Part shown: positions 9,324 to 16,470 of the stretch, one piece after another | How positions within the stretch are numbered: the first letter of the stretch is position 1 | Layout of the letters: each line of letters begins with the position of its first letter | Notes under the pieces: model-generated | The model's database searches: none | Told to the model about the DNA's origin: nothing | What the model saw: the letters and a program-made list of their open reading frames with translations, nothing else | Made by a program: the position numbers and the translations under genes | NCBI RefSeq assembly: GCF_003254545.1 | Contig: NZ_QJRH01000072.1 | Coordinates: 372,001-436,000, forward strand | DNA: 64,000 nucleotides | Source of the DNA: Flavobacterium tistrianum | GTDB taxonomy: Bacteria; Bacteroidota; Bacteroidia; Flavobacteriales; Flavobacteriaceae | Direction of reading: 5' to 3'

Positions 9324-9833
9324 TTATTTCTTAGATTCTTTATATAGAGGTACTGCCGAACATGCTTCGCCATACATAATGCTTCGAGCAAATGGCTGTA
9401 AATAATTTGTGGCCAAAATGTAAGCGCGCATCGGAACTGGTTTTCTAGAACAGCCTTTTACAATGACTGGTTTTCCTTTGTAAACCGAATAATCTATTTT
9501 GCTTAAAAGTTCTTCATATAGGCTGGCGTCAAGATCTTCTATAGTTCCGTTCACAACTTTTTTTGCAAAAGGAGCCAGATGAACACCAACTAAAATTAAA
9601 GCCCAAGCCGGAATAATAGCATCTGTACTGCAGTATACAGCAACATATTGATCCTGATATTGTGACCAATCGTGATTTTTAAGATGCTCTCTAAAGTCTT
9701 TTTCTTTCAATAAAAATCCTTCCAAAAGCCATTGCGAAATGTCAATCTGCACTCGCATTCCTTTTGGATAATAATCCTCAAGATCAAAAACTTCTAAAGC
9801 ACTATTGGCAACTTTATTGATGATTTCTTCCAT
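9324..9833 (-). CDS. DUF2480 family protein
   Basis: A 169-residue soluble protein matching DUF2480, a conserved Bacteroidota family (MEEIINKVANSALEVFDLEDYYPKG at the start; CSTDAIIPAWALILVGVHLAPFAKKV in the middle). It is the last gene of the sufS-sufE-DUF59 block and is separated from the DUF59 gene by a 52-bp palindrome. The family has no established function that I know of. Position suggests a link to iron-sulfur assembly. The conserved Cys residues (CSTDA, KGCSRKPVP, YGEACSAVP) would fit metal or cluster handling, but that is inference. Confidence 0.85.
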   Translation of the reverse strand: MEEIINKVANSALEVFDLEDYYPKGMRVQIDISQWLLEGFLLKEKDFREHLKNHDWSQYQDQYVAVYCSTDAIIPAWALILVGVHLAPFAKKVVNGTIEDLDASLYEELLSKIDYSVYKGKPVIVKGCSRKPVPMRAYILATNYLQPFARSIMYGEACSAVPLYKESKK

Positions 9834-9843
9834 GTGAAAAGTG

Positions 9844-9895
9844 GTTTCAGGTTTAATGTTTCAAGTTACGTAACCTGAAACATTAAACTTGAAAC
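9844..9895. repeat. 52-bp near-perfect palindrome
   Basis: Two 25-nt arms built from GTTTCA(A/G)GTTTAA words flank a CG centre, with two G-T type mismatches. It fills most of the gap between the DUF59 and DUF2480 genes. It shares the TTTCA(A/G)G word with the tandem heptamers at 16325, 16444 and 53215. Confidence 0.7.
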
Positions 9896-9900
9896 AAATA

Positions 9901-10224
9901 TTAAAGCATTCCTAATTCTAATTTAGCTTCTTCGCTCATTAAATCTTTGCTCCAAGGCGGATCGAAAGTAATTTCAACGTCAACATCTTTAATGTTTTCA
10001 ATTGCTTTTACTTTTTCTTCTACCTCTCTTGGCAAGCTTTCTGCAACAGGGCAGTTTGGCGAAGTAAGTGTCATAAGGATTTTTACCTCGTAATCTGTGT
10101 TTACCATTACGTCGTAAATTAATCCTAATTCGTAAATATCTACAGGAATCTCAGGATCGTAAATGCCTTTTAAAACTCTTACGATTGATTCTCCTAATTC
10201 GTTTGTGTCTATTTCTTGTTCCAT
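9901..10224 (-). CDS. SUF-associated DUF59/MIP18 protein (SufT-like)
   Basis: A 107-residue MIP18/DUF59 protein, of the type called SufT or SUF-system-associated. Such proteins help iron-sulfur cluster maturation or transfer. Visible motifs are YDPEIPVDIYELGLIYDV (22-39) and the conserved Cys in SPNCPVAESLP (Cys58). It lies directly downstream of sufE in the - strand suf block. The role is assigned from family and context. Confidence 0.88.
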   Translation of the reverse strand: MEQEIDTNELGESIVRVLKGIYDPEIPVDIYELGLIYDVMVNTDYEVKILMTLTSPNCPVAESLPREVEEKVKAIENIKDVDVEITFDPPWSKDLMSEEAKLELGML

Positions 10225-10234
10225 TTTATTTTTG

Positions 10235-10340
10235 TTTTTACCACTAAGATATTAAGAAAATTAAGTTTTGCTGCGTGCTTAACTCTCTTCTAATATTTAG
10301 AAAATTAAGCTTAAAGCTTTATGAAACTTCCTTAATGGTT
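10235..10340. repeat. AT-rich spacer with TTAAG repeats
   Basis: The sufE-DUF59 spacer contains repeated words (CTAAGATATTAAGAAAATTAAG, then TTAGAAAATTAAGCTTAAAGC) able to form small hairpins. It resembles degenerate intergenic repeats rather than a regulatory leader. No ORF is seen. Confidence 0.35.
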
Positions 10341-10349
10341 TAAAATTTT

Positions 10350-10775
10350 TTAATTTTTGGTTTTTGCATCAAAAGCCAAAGCGTACATTTTGATGTTTTT
10401 TATCATCGAAACCAAACCATTGGCACGAGTTGCAGATAAATGTTCTTTTAGGCCAATTTCGTCTATAAATTCAGTATCAGCTTCCAGAATATCTTTTGCT
10501 TTTTGGTTTGAGAAAGCACGAATTAAAATCGCAATTATTCCTTTGGTCAAAATAGCGTCACTATCAGCTGTAAAAACGATTTTATCGCCTTGTTCTTCGC
10601 CTTGCAGCCAAACTTTTGACTGACAGCCTTTGATTAAATTATCGTCGGTTTTGTATTCTTCTTTAATTAAAGGAAGACTTTTTCCTAGTTCGATGATGTA
10701 CTCATAACGCTGCATCCAGTCATCAAACATTGAAAACTCATCTATTATTTCGTCTTGTATTTCTTTTATCGTCAT
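10350..10775 (-). CDS. sufE: SufE, cysteine desulfurase activator/sulfur acceptor
   Basis: SufE accepts persulfide sulfur from SufS and passes it to the SufBCD scaffold. At 141 residues it is the normal length. The acceptor Cys51 sits in LIKGCQSKVWL, the family hallmark. It is followed by the usual DSDAILTKGIIAILIRAFS segment. It lies 2 bp downstream of a small lipoprotein gene and is in the same - strand run as sufS. Confidence 0.93.
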   Translation of the reverse strand: MTIKEIQDEIIDEFSMFDDWMQRYEYIIELGKSLPLIKEEYKTDDNLIKGCQSKVWLQGEEQGDKIVFTADSDAILTKGIIAILIRAFSNQKAKDILEADTEFIDEIGLKEHLSATRANGLVSMIKNIKMYALAFDAKTKN

Positions 10776-10777
10776 AA

Positions 10778-11203
10778 TTATTCTTTAGAAAAATCAACTA
10801 ATAAATTTACCAGTTTTTCTATTTCTTTTGGCGGAAAACCATTGTCGAAACCTGCAGTTTCGTATGTTTTTCCATCCTTAGTTATTTTTAAATTTCCTAT
10901 CGCAGCGCCGTCATAAGTACGTTTGTCTGTTGGTGCTTTTAAGGTAGAAAGATTGTTTAAATTAACTTTTGAATATGCTGTAACAATCTCGTTCCATTTC
11001 GCATCATTAATCTTGCTTTTAACAGCTTCAGCATTACGTTCCTTAACAACCGAAACCGATTTGTCTTGTACAGTTATTACTTTATAATAGCCTCGTGAAA
11101 GTGCAGAATATTCAATTTGTGTAGATTTCATGTCTGCTTTTTTTTGACTGCAGCATCCCGTAGCAATAAAAAGTGTCAGGAGCAATAATGATACTATTCG
11201 CAT
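10778..11203 (-). CDS. Small lipoprotein inside the suf block
   Basis: A 141-residue predicted lipoprotein with lipobox IATGC at Cys17. The short mature domain carries EYSALSRGYYKVITV, RTYDGAAIGNLKITKDG and ETAGFDNGFPPKEIEKLVNLL. I have seen similar lipoproteins in Flavobacteria but cannot name a family or function. It sits 2 bp from sufE and 12 bp from sufS, so it is co-transcribed with cytoplasmic iron-sulfur enzymes although it should be membrane-anchored in the envelope. That placement is odd for a suf operon. Confidence 0.75.
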   Translation of the reverse strand: MRIVSLLLLTLFIATGCCSQKKADMKSTQIEYSALSRGYYKVITVQDKSVSVVKERNAEAVKSKINDAKWNEIVTAYSKVNLNNLSTLKAPTDKRTYDGAAIGNLKITKDGKTYETAGFDNGFPPKEIEKLVNLLVDFSKE

Positions 11204-11215
11204 ATATTTTATTTT

Positions 11216-12430
11216 TTAGCTTAACATAGTTTGTGCTTTCTTAACTGCATCAACCATTTGATCGATTTCCTCTTTAGTATTATAGAAAGAAAAAGAAGCA
11301 CGAATTGTTCCTGGAATACAGAAGAAATTCATGATTGGTTGTGCGCAATGATGTCCGGTTCTAACAGCAATTCCTAATTTATCTATAATAGAACCAACAT
11401 CATATGGGTGAATTCCATCAATATTAAACGAAACTACAGAAGCTTTATTTTTGGTGTTCCCGTAAATTCTAATGCCTTCAATTTCGTTAAGACGTTTTGT
11501 TGCGTGTTCTAATAATTCATTTTCATATTCATGAATTTTATCAAAACCAATCTCGTTTAAATAATCAATCGCAGTTCCTAAAACAATTCCGCCAGCGATG
11601 TTTGGCGTTCCTGCTTCAAATTTATGAGGAAGATCAGCGTAAGTTGTTTTTTCGAAAGTAACTTCTTTGATCATTTCGCCTCCGCCTTGATATGGAGGAA
11701 GTTTGTTTAGCCAAGCTTCTTTTCCATAAAGAATTCCAGTTCCCGTTGGACCGCACATTTTATGTCCTGAAAAAGCATAAAAATCGCAATCTAATTCCTG
11801 AACATTTGGTTTTAAATGCGGAACAGCTTGCGCACCGTCAATTAAAACTGCAGCGCCTACAGCATGTGCTTTGTCAATAATATATTTGATTGGATTGATT
11901 ACACCCAATGCATTTGAAATATGATTTACGGTAACAATTTTGGTTTTTTCAGAAAGTAAAGCATCAAATTCAGAAATGATTAATTCTCCATTTTCATCAA
12001 TTGGGATAACTCTTAAAACAGCACCAGTTTTTTCGCATAACATTTGCCAAGGCACAATGTTACTATGATGTTCCAATGAAGAAACCACAACTTCATCACC
12101 AGCTTTTAAAATAGAAGCAAATCCGTTTGCGACTAAGTTAATTCCATGAGTCGTTCCCGAAGTAAAAAGCACTTCATGAGCATGTTTTGCGTTAATGTGG
12201 TTTTTTACTTTTCCGCGAGCAACCTCGTAAGCATCAGTTGCTAACTGGCTTAAAGTGTGAACACCACGGTGAATGTTAGCGTTGATTTCGTTATAATATT
12301 TTACTTCAGCATCAATTACAACTTGTGGTTTTTGCGAAGTAGCTCCGTTGTCGAAATATACTAATGGCTTTCCGTTTACAGTTTGCGAAAGTATAGGGAA
12401 ATCAGCTCTTATTTTTTGAATATCTAGCAT
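11216..12430 (-). CDS. sufS: SufS, group II cysteine desulfurase
   Basis: PLP enzyme that takes sulfur from cysteine for Fe-S cluster assembly. Full length (404). The PLP lysine is K224 in AFSGHKMCGPTG. The persulfide Cys362 lies in RTGHHCAQP. The GGGEMI and FEAGTPN motifs are present. It heads the second suf block (sufS, lipoprotein, sufE, DUF59, DUF2480). Its own -7 box at 12456-12463 fits separate transcription from sufABCD, from which it is cut off by an opposite-strand gene. Confidence 0.96.
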   Translation of the reverse strand: MLDIQKIRADFPILSQTVNGKPLVYFDNGATSQKPQVVIDAEVKYYNEINANIHRGVHTLSQLATDAYEVARGKVKNHINAKHAHEVLFTSGTTHGINLVANGFASILKAGDEVVVSSLEHHSNIVPWQMLCEKTGAVLRVIPIDENGELIISEFDALLSEKTKIVTVNHISNALGVINPIKYIIDKAHAVGAAVLIDGAQAVPHLKPNVQELDCDFYAFSGHKMCGPTGTGILYGKEAWLNKLPPYQGGGEMIKEVTFEKTTYADLPHKFEAGTPNIAGGIVLGTAIDYLNEIGFDKIHEYENELLEHATKRLNEIEGIRIYGNTKNKASVVSFNIDGIHPYDVGSIIDKLGIAVRTGHHCAQPIMNFFCIPGTIRASFSFYNTKEEIDQMVDAVKKAQTMLS

Positions 12431-12455
12431 GTCTTATTTAGAAAAAATCTATTTA

Positions 12456-12463
12456 CAAAAGTA
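12456..12463 (-). promoter_or_regulatory. -7 box of sufS
   Basis: TACTTTTG on the - strand matches TAnnTTTG, 26 nt upstream of the sufS ATG. No good -33 element is seen. The rest of the 219-bp divergent spacer to 12650 contains only small AT-rich hairpins. Confidence 0.45.
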
Positions 12464-12649
12464 CTAAAACTAAATTTGTTTATACAGGAAATCTATAATT
12501 TCCTTTTATGGTGCTATTGTTACAAAGCGTAAATGCTGATTCCGTAAAAATCGATAAGATTTTCTGAATTATCCGAAATAGATTTCTAAATTGAGTTCTA
12601 AAATTGTGAACATAAATTATTTATATTGCAATAAAAATACTAACTCATC

Positions 12650-13999
12650 ATGAAAAAATTTCTCAAAGTACTTTTGCTAATAGTGGTTCTTGCTTTTTTG
12701 TATTTCGGATTTACGACTTATCCGAAGCTTGATTTGATTTCTGGTTTCTCTGCCAAAAGTGTTGCATCTGGACACTTTATTGACAATCGACCGTTGGATT
12801 TAATTCAAAAAACCGATAATGATATCAATTTGGTTGATTTAGCAAAAAACTCCATTGATGATGCAGGAAAATATGCTATTTCTTCTGTTTATGGATTGAA
12901 AGAAAGAAAAGCCATTTACCGCGAAGGACTTGGAGCAACTTTGATTAATGATGATTTTGATATTGCAAAACCTTATTTGCTTCCAAAGAGAGCAAAACTA
13001 GAAAACAATCTTCCTTTTCCATACGGAAATAACGAACCAAAAGATACTGCATTTTCGAATGTTGATTATTCAAAATTGAAAAAAGCAGTAGATAATGCTT
13101 TTGATAAAACAGGGTCAAGAATCAAAAGAACTCGTGCTGTTGTGGTTTTGTATAAAGATCATTTGATTGCTGAAAAATACGATATAGGTTTCAATAAAGA
13201 CAGTAGAATCTTGGGTTGGTCAATGACAAAAAGTATCACAAGTTCGGCTTTTGGAGTTTTGGCTAAACAAGGAAAAATTGATATTTACAAACCTGCTCCA
13301 GTTGCAGAATGGCAAAATGATGAACGTAAAATTATTACACTTAATGATCTTCTTCATATGAATTCTGGTTTAGAGTGGGAAGAGAATTATAGTACGATCT
13401 GCGATGCGACCAAAATGCTTTTTCAGGCAGAAGATATGGGAAAAGTGCAATTGGAAAAGCCAGCTCAATTCAAACCCAATACGCATTGGAATTATTCATC
13501 AGGAACAACCAATTTATTGTCTTTAATTTTAAGAAGACAATTTAAAACACAACAAGAATATCTTGATTTCTGGTACAGTGCCGTAATCGACAAAATCGGA
13601 ATGAACTCGATGATTGTCGAACAAGATATGTCTGGAACTTTTGTAGGTTCGTCTTACGGATGGGCAACACCAAGAGATTGGTCAAAATTTGGATTATTAT
13701 ATCTTCATAAAGGAAATTGGAACGGAGAACAAATTCTAGATGAAAGCTGGGTAAAATATACTGCAACTCCAACCAATACTTCTGATGGAAAATACGGAGC
13801 ACAATTTTGGTTAAATGCGGGAGGTAAATTCCCTGATGTTCCGCGTGATATGTTTTACTGTAGTGGTTACCAAGGACAAATGGTAGCGATCATTCCATCA
13901 AAAGATATGGTAATTGTGAGAATGGGAGTGAGAGAGGAAGAACCTGGATTTGATTTTAATGGGTTTTTGAAGGAGGTGATTGCTTCTGTTAATAAGTAA
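12650..13999 (+). CDS. Serine hydrolase of the beta-lactamase/PBP-like (class C) fold
   Basis: A 449-residue protein with an N-terminal membrane anchor or signal (residues 5-22) and a class C beta-lactamase-like domain from about 155. The SxxK motif is SMTK (Ser191, Lys194). The second-motif Tyr282 is in HWNYSSG, and a late GYQGQM element corresponds to the KTG-region strand. Such proteins are esterases or D-amino-acid/peptidoglycan hydrolases more often than true lactamases; I see no basis for antibiotic resistance. It runs opposite to, and splits, the suf genes. Its 3' end meets sufD across a REP-like palindrome. Confidence 0.85.
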   Translation: MKKFLKVLLLIVVLAFLYFGFTTYPKLDLISGFSAKSVASGHFIDNRPLDLIQKTDNDINLVDLAKNSIDDAGKYAISSVYGLKERKAIYREGLGATLINDDFDIAKPYLLPKRAKLENNLPFPYGNNEPKDTAFSNVDYSKLKKAVDNAFDKTGSRIKRTRAVVVLYKDHLIAEKYDIGFNKDSRILGWSMTKSITSSAFGVLAKQGKIDIYKPAPVAEWQNDERKIITLNDLLHMNSGLEWEENYSTICDATKMLFQAEDMGKVQLEKPAQFKPNTHWNYSSGTTNLLSLILRRQFKTQQEYLDFWYSAVIDKIGMNSMIVEQDMSGTFVGSSYGWATPRDWSKFGLLYLHKGNWNGEQILDESWVKYTATPTNTSDGKYGAQFWLNAGGKFPDVPRDMFYCSGYQGQMVAIIPSKDMVIVRMGVREEEPGFDFNGFLKEVIASVNK

Positions 14000-14012
14000 T
14001 TTAGATTTGAGC

Positions 14013-14088
14013 TCCTGCAAGGTTTTCAAAACCTTGTAGGTATCAAGTGGAAATGATATACCTATGAGGTTTTGAAAACCTCGCAGGA
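14013..14088. repeat. REP-like double palindrome between convergent genes
   Basis: Two inverted copies (14013-14044 and 14055-14088), each containing its own self-palindrome (GGTTTTCAAAACC at 14021, GGTTTTGAAAACC at 14068), lie between the serine hydrolase and sufD. The outer words are TCCTGC and GCAGGA. This is the layout of Flavobacterium intergenic repeats. It may also end both converging transcripts. Confidence 0.7.
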
Positions 14089-14112
14089 AGGATAGAGTGC
14101 AAAAAAGCAAAA

Positions 14113-14170
14113 TTCGCAAAGTTTTGTAATAAACCTTTGCGAACTTTGCGTAACCTTTGTGTCTTTGCGA
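14113..14170. repeat. CTTTGCG-type intergenic repeat
   Basis: Repeated CGCAAAG / CTTTGCG words (TTCGCAAAG, CCTTTGCGAACTTTGCG, GTCTTTGCGA) lie just beyond the sufD stop. The same words form the palindrome at 53240-53297, so this looks like a dispersed repeat family. Confidence 0.6.
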
Positions 14171-14180
14171 TAAAACCCGA

Positions 14181-15497
14181 CTACAAATCAAATCCTAAAT
14201 TCACGCCCAATTTCGTAGCAATGATTTTAGTAATTCTTTGTTTTAATTCCGGTATTTTAATGCTTTCGATTACGGCATTTGAGAATGCGTACATCAATAA
14301 AGCTTTAGCTTCTTTTTTCGGGATTCCGCGTGACTGCATGTAGAACATTGCTGTTTCGTCAAGCTGTCCAACCGTACAACCGTGAGAACATTTTACATCA
14401 TCTGCAAAAATCTCCAATTGCGGTTTTGCATTGATTGTAGCTTTGTCGCTCAATAAAATATTGTTACTTTTTTGGAAAGCGTTTGTTTTTTGAGCTTCTT
14501 TTTCAACCAAAACTTTTCCGTTGAAAACTCCAGTCGAACGATCAGAGAAAATACCTTTATAATCTTGGAAACTTTCGCAATTTGGTTGTGCGTGATTTAC
14601 CAAAGTATAATGGTCAACGTGTTGTTTGTCGTTTAAGATTGAAATTCCGTTTAACGTACTTGTTAATCTTTCTCCAAAATGATAGAAATTCAAATTGTTA
14701 CGTGTCAAGTTTCCTCCAAAAGAGAAAGTATGAACGTAAGCATGGCTTTCTTGTTGTTGAGAAACATACGTGTTGTCAATTAAATTCGCTTCACTATTGT
14801 CGTTTTGAATTTTGTAATAATCAACAATTGCACGTTTTTGAGCAAAAATCTCCGTAACCGAATTAGTTAAAACTGGATTTTCATTCAAACTTTGGTGACG
14901 CTCAATAATTTGTACATGTGAATTTTCGCCCACAATAACCAAGTTTCTTGGCTGAACCATTAAAGCAGCTTCATTTCCAGTTGAGAAATACATAATTTCG
15001 ATTGGTTTGTCAGCCACTTTTTTCTTCGGAATATTGATAAAAGCACCTTCAATTGCAAAAGCAGTATTCAATGAAGTCAAGCTGTCGTCTTTACTTGCAA
15101 TTTGGTTGAAATACGTATCAATAACCATTTTGTATTTTGGTTTTGTCAATGCCGAAGACATTAAACAAACATCGATTCCGTCATGTGTTGTAGAAGACAA
15201 ATGCGAACTGAAAACACCATCAATAAATACTAATTTGTATGTGTCAATTTCGTGTAAAAAGTATTTTTTTACTTGATTGAATTCGATTGCATTTTCCTGC
15301 TTAGGAAAAACCGTAAAGTCATTTTTTAAGATGGCGTTTAGCGATGTGTATTTCCAAGCTTCTTCTTTTTTGGTTGGGAAACCTTTATTTTCGAAGTTTT
15401 TTAAAGCATTTGTGCGTATGTCATGTAAATCTGAATGTACATCGACACGCTCTTCAAAAGCCATAAAAGACGATACTAATTTTTCTTTTAAATCCAT
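14181..15497 (-). CDS. sufD: SufD, SufBCD scaffold subunit
   Basis: SufB-paralogous beta-helix subunit of the SufBC2D Fe-S scaffold. Length 438. The C-terminal half carries the family motifs: a His-rich strand region, KCSHGCTVGQLDETAMFYMQSRGIPKKEAKALL and a helical end. It follows sufC; between them lies a 66-bp spacer filled by 7-nt tandem repeats. Its 3' end faces the opposite-strand serine hydrolase. Confidence 0.95.
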   Translation of the reverse strand: MDLKEKLVSSFMAFEERVDVHSDLHDIRTNALKNFENKGFPTKKEEAWKYTSLNAILKNDFTVFPKQENAIEFNQVKKYFLHEIDTYKLVFIDGVFSSHLSSTTHDGIDVCLMSSALTKPKYKMVIDTYFNQIASKDDSLTSLNTAFAIEGAFINIPKKKVADKPIEIMYFSTGNEAALMVQPRNLVIVGENSHVQIIERHQSLNENPVLTNSVTEIFAQKRAIVDYYKIQNDNSEANLIDNTYVSQQQESHAYVHTFSFGGNLTRNNLNFYHFGERLTSTLNGISILNDKQHVDHYTLVNHAQPNCESFQDYKGIFSDRSTGVFNGKVLVEKEAQKTNAFQKSNNILLSDKATINAKPQLEIFADDVKCSHGCTVGQLDETAMFYMQSRGIPKKEAKALLMYAFSNAVIESIKIPELKQRITKIIATKLGVNLGFDL

Positions 15498-15510
15498 TTC
15501 TTTAGTTGTA

Positions 15511-15565
15511 AGTTATGAGTTATGAGTTATGAGTTTTTGCAAACTGTAAACTGTAACTGTAAACT
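15511..15565. repeat. Two 7-nt tandem repeats between sufD and sufC
   Basis: AGTTATG occurs three times in tandem from 15511. AAACTGT occurs twice, then a 6-nt AACTGT and AAACT, from 15541. The second array abuts the sufC stop codon. This is one of several heptamer-periodic spacers in the suf region. Confidence 0.75.
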
Positions 15566-16310
15566 AGTTTTCTGCTTTGATCCAGTCGTATCCTTTTTCT
15601 TCTAATTCGTAAGCCAATTCTTTACCGCCAGATTTTACGATTCTACCGTTGTAAAGAACGTGAACGAAATCAGGAACGATATAATCTAACAAACGTTGGT
15701 AGTGTGTGATAACGATAATAGCATTTTTATCGCTTTTTAATTTGTTTACACCATTTGCAACGATTCTTAAAGCATCGATATCAAGACCAGAATCCGTTTC
15801 GTCAAGGATAGCTAATTTTGGCTCTAACATTGCCATTTGGAAAATCTCGTTTCTTTTTTTCTCTCCTCCAGAAAATCCTTCGTTAAGAGAACGAGAAAGA
15901 AATTTACGGTCGATTTCTAATAATTCAGATTTCTCACGAATCACTTTCAACATTTCGTTTGCTGGCATTTCTTCTTGTCCGTTTGCTTTACGAGTTTCGT
16001 TGATCGCAGTTTTCATAAAGTTAGTTACGCTAACTCCAGGAATTTCTACAGGATATTGAAAAGAAAGGAAAACTCCTTTGTGGGCTCTTTCTTCTGGAGC
16101 TAAATCAGCAAGATCTTCTCCGTCAAGAATAACTTCACCATCTGTAACTTCATAGTTTTCGTTTCCTGCAATTACGGCAGAAAGCGTACTTTTTCCAGAA
16201 CCGTTTGGTCCCATGATAGCGTGAACTTCTCCAGCTTTAACTTCTATATTAATTCCTTTAAGGATTTCTTTATCACCAATTGCGGCGTGAAGGTTTTTTA
16301 TTGATAACAT
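15564..16310 (-). CDS. sufC: SufC, Fe-S assembly ATPase
   Basis: ABC-type ATPase of the SufBCD scaffold. The Walker A motif is GPNGSGKST (residues 34-42 from the preferred start). The signature region is NEGFSGGEKKRNEIFQM, followed by Walker B LAILDETDSGLD and the switch His in IVITHYQRLL. The frame is open 10 codons further upstream (16340), but the ATG at 16310 (MLSIKNLHA) matches normal SufC N-termini and gives 248 residues. It lies between sufB and sufD. Confidence 0.96.
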   Translation of the reverse strand: MLSIKNLHAAIGDKEILKGINIEVKAGEVHAIMGPNGSGKSTLSAVIAGNENYEVTDGEVILDGEDLADLAPEERAHKGVFLSFQYPVEIPGVSVTNFMKTAINETRKANGQEEMPANEMLKVIREKSELLEIDRKFLSRSLNEGFSGGEKKRNEIFQMAMLEPKLAILDETDSGLDIDALRIVANGVNKLKSDKNAIIVITHYQRLLDYIVPDFVHVLYNGRIVKSGGKELAYELEEKGYDWIKAEN

Positions 16311-16324
16311 CTTTTTTTTGTTTA

Positions 16325-16347
16325 AAGTTTCAAGTTTCAAGTTCTCA
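16325..16347. repeat. TTTCAAG heptamer repeat
   Basis: AAG TTTCAAG TTTCAAG TTCTCAG with 7-nt period, just upstream of the sufC start. The same word family is seen in the palindrome at 9844 and the repeats at 16444 and 53215. Confidence 0.65.
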
Positions 16348-16443
16348 GTTATGCTGAAAATAGAAACTTTGAAAAATCTTTTATTTTAATATGATATAAA
16401 AATTCTTTTTTAATGGTTGCAAAAGTAAGTTTCGGATCAAAAA

Positions 16444-16465
16444 CTTGAAACCTGAAACCTGAAAC
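16444..16465. repeat. TGAAACC heptamer repeat
   Basis: TGAAACC is repeated with 7-nt period (about three units) immediately downstream of the sufB stop codon. It is the reverse complement of the GGTTTCA unit at 53215. Confidence 0.7.
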
Positions 16466-16470
16466 TTTTT

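Noticed and set aside
12650..13999. Serine hydrolase as an antibiotic-resistance beta-lactamase
   Set aside because: It has SxxK and Tyr motifs, but its overall pattern fits esterase/peptidase-like class C relatives; nothing in sequence or context supports resistance.
15706..16059. 117-codon + strand ORF opposite sufC
   Set aside because: Shadow of a highly conserved ATPase gene.
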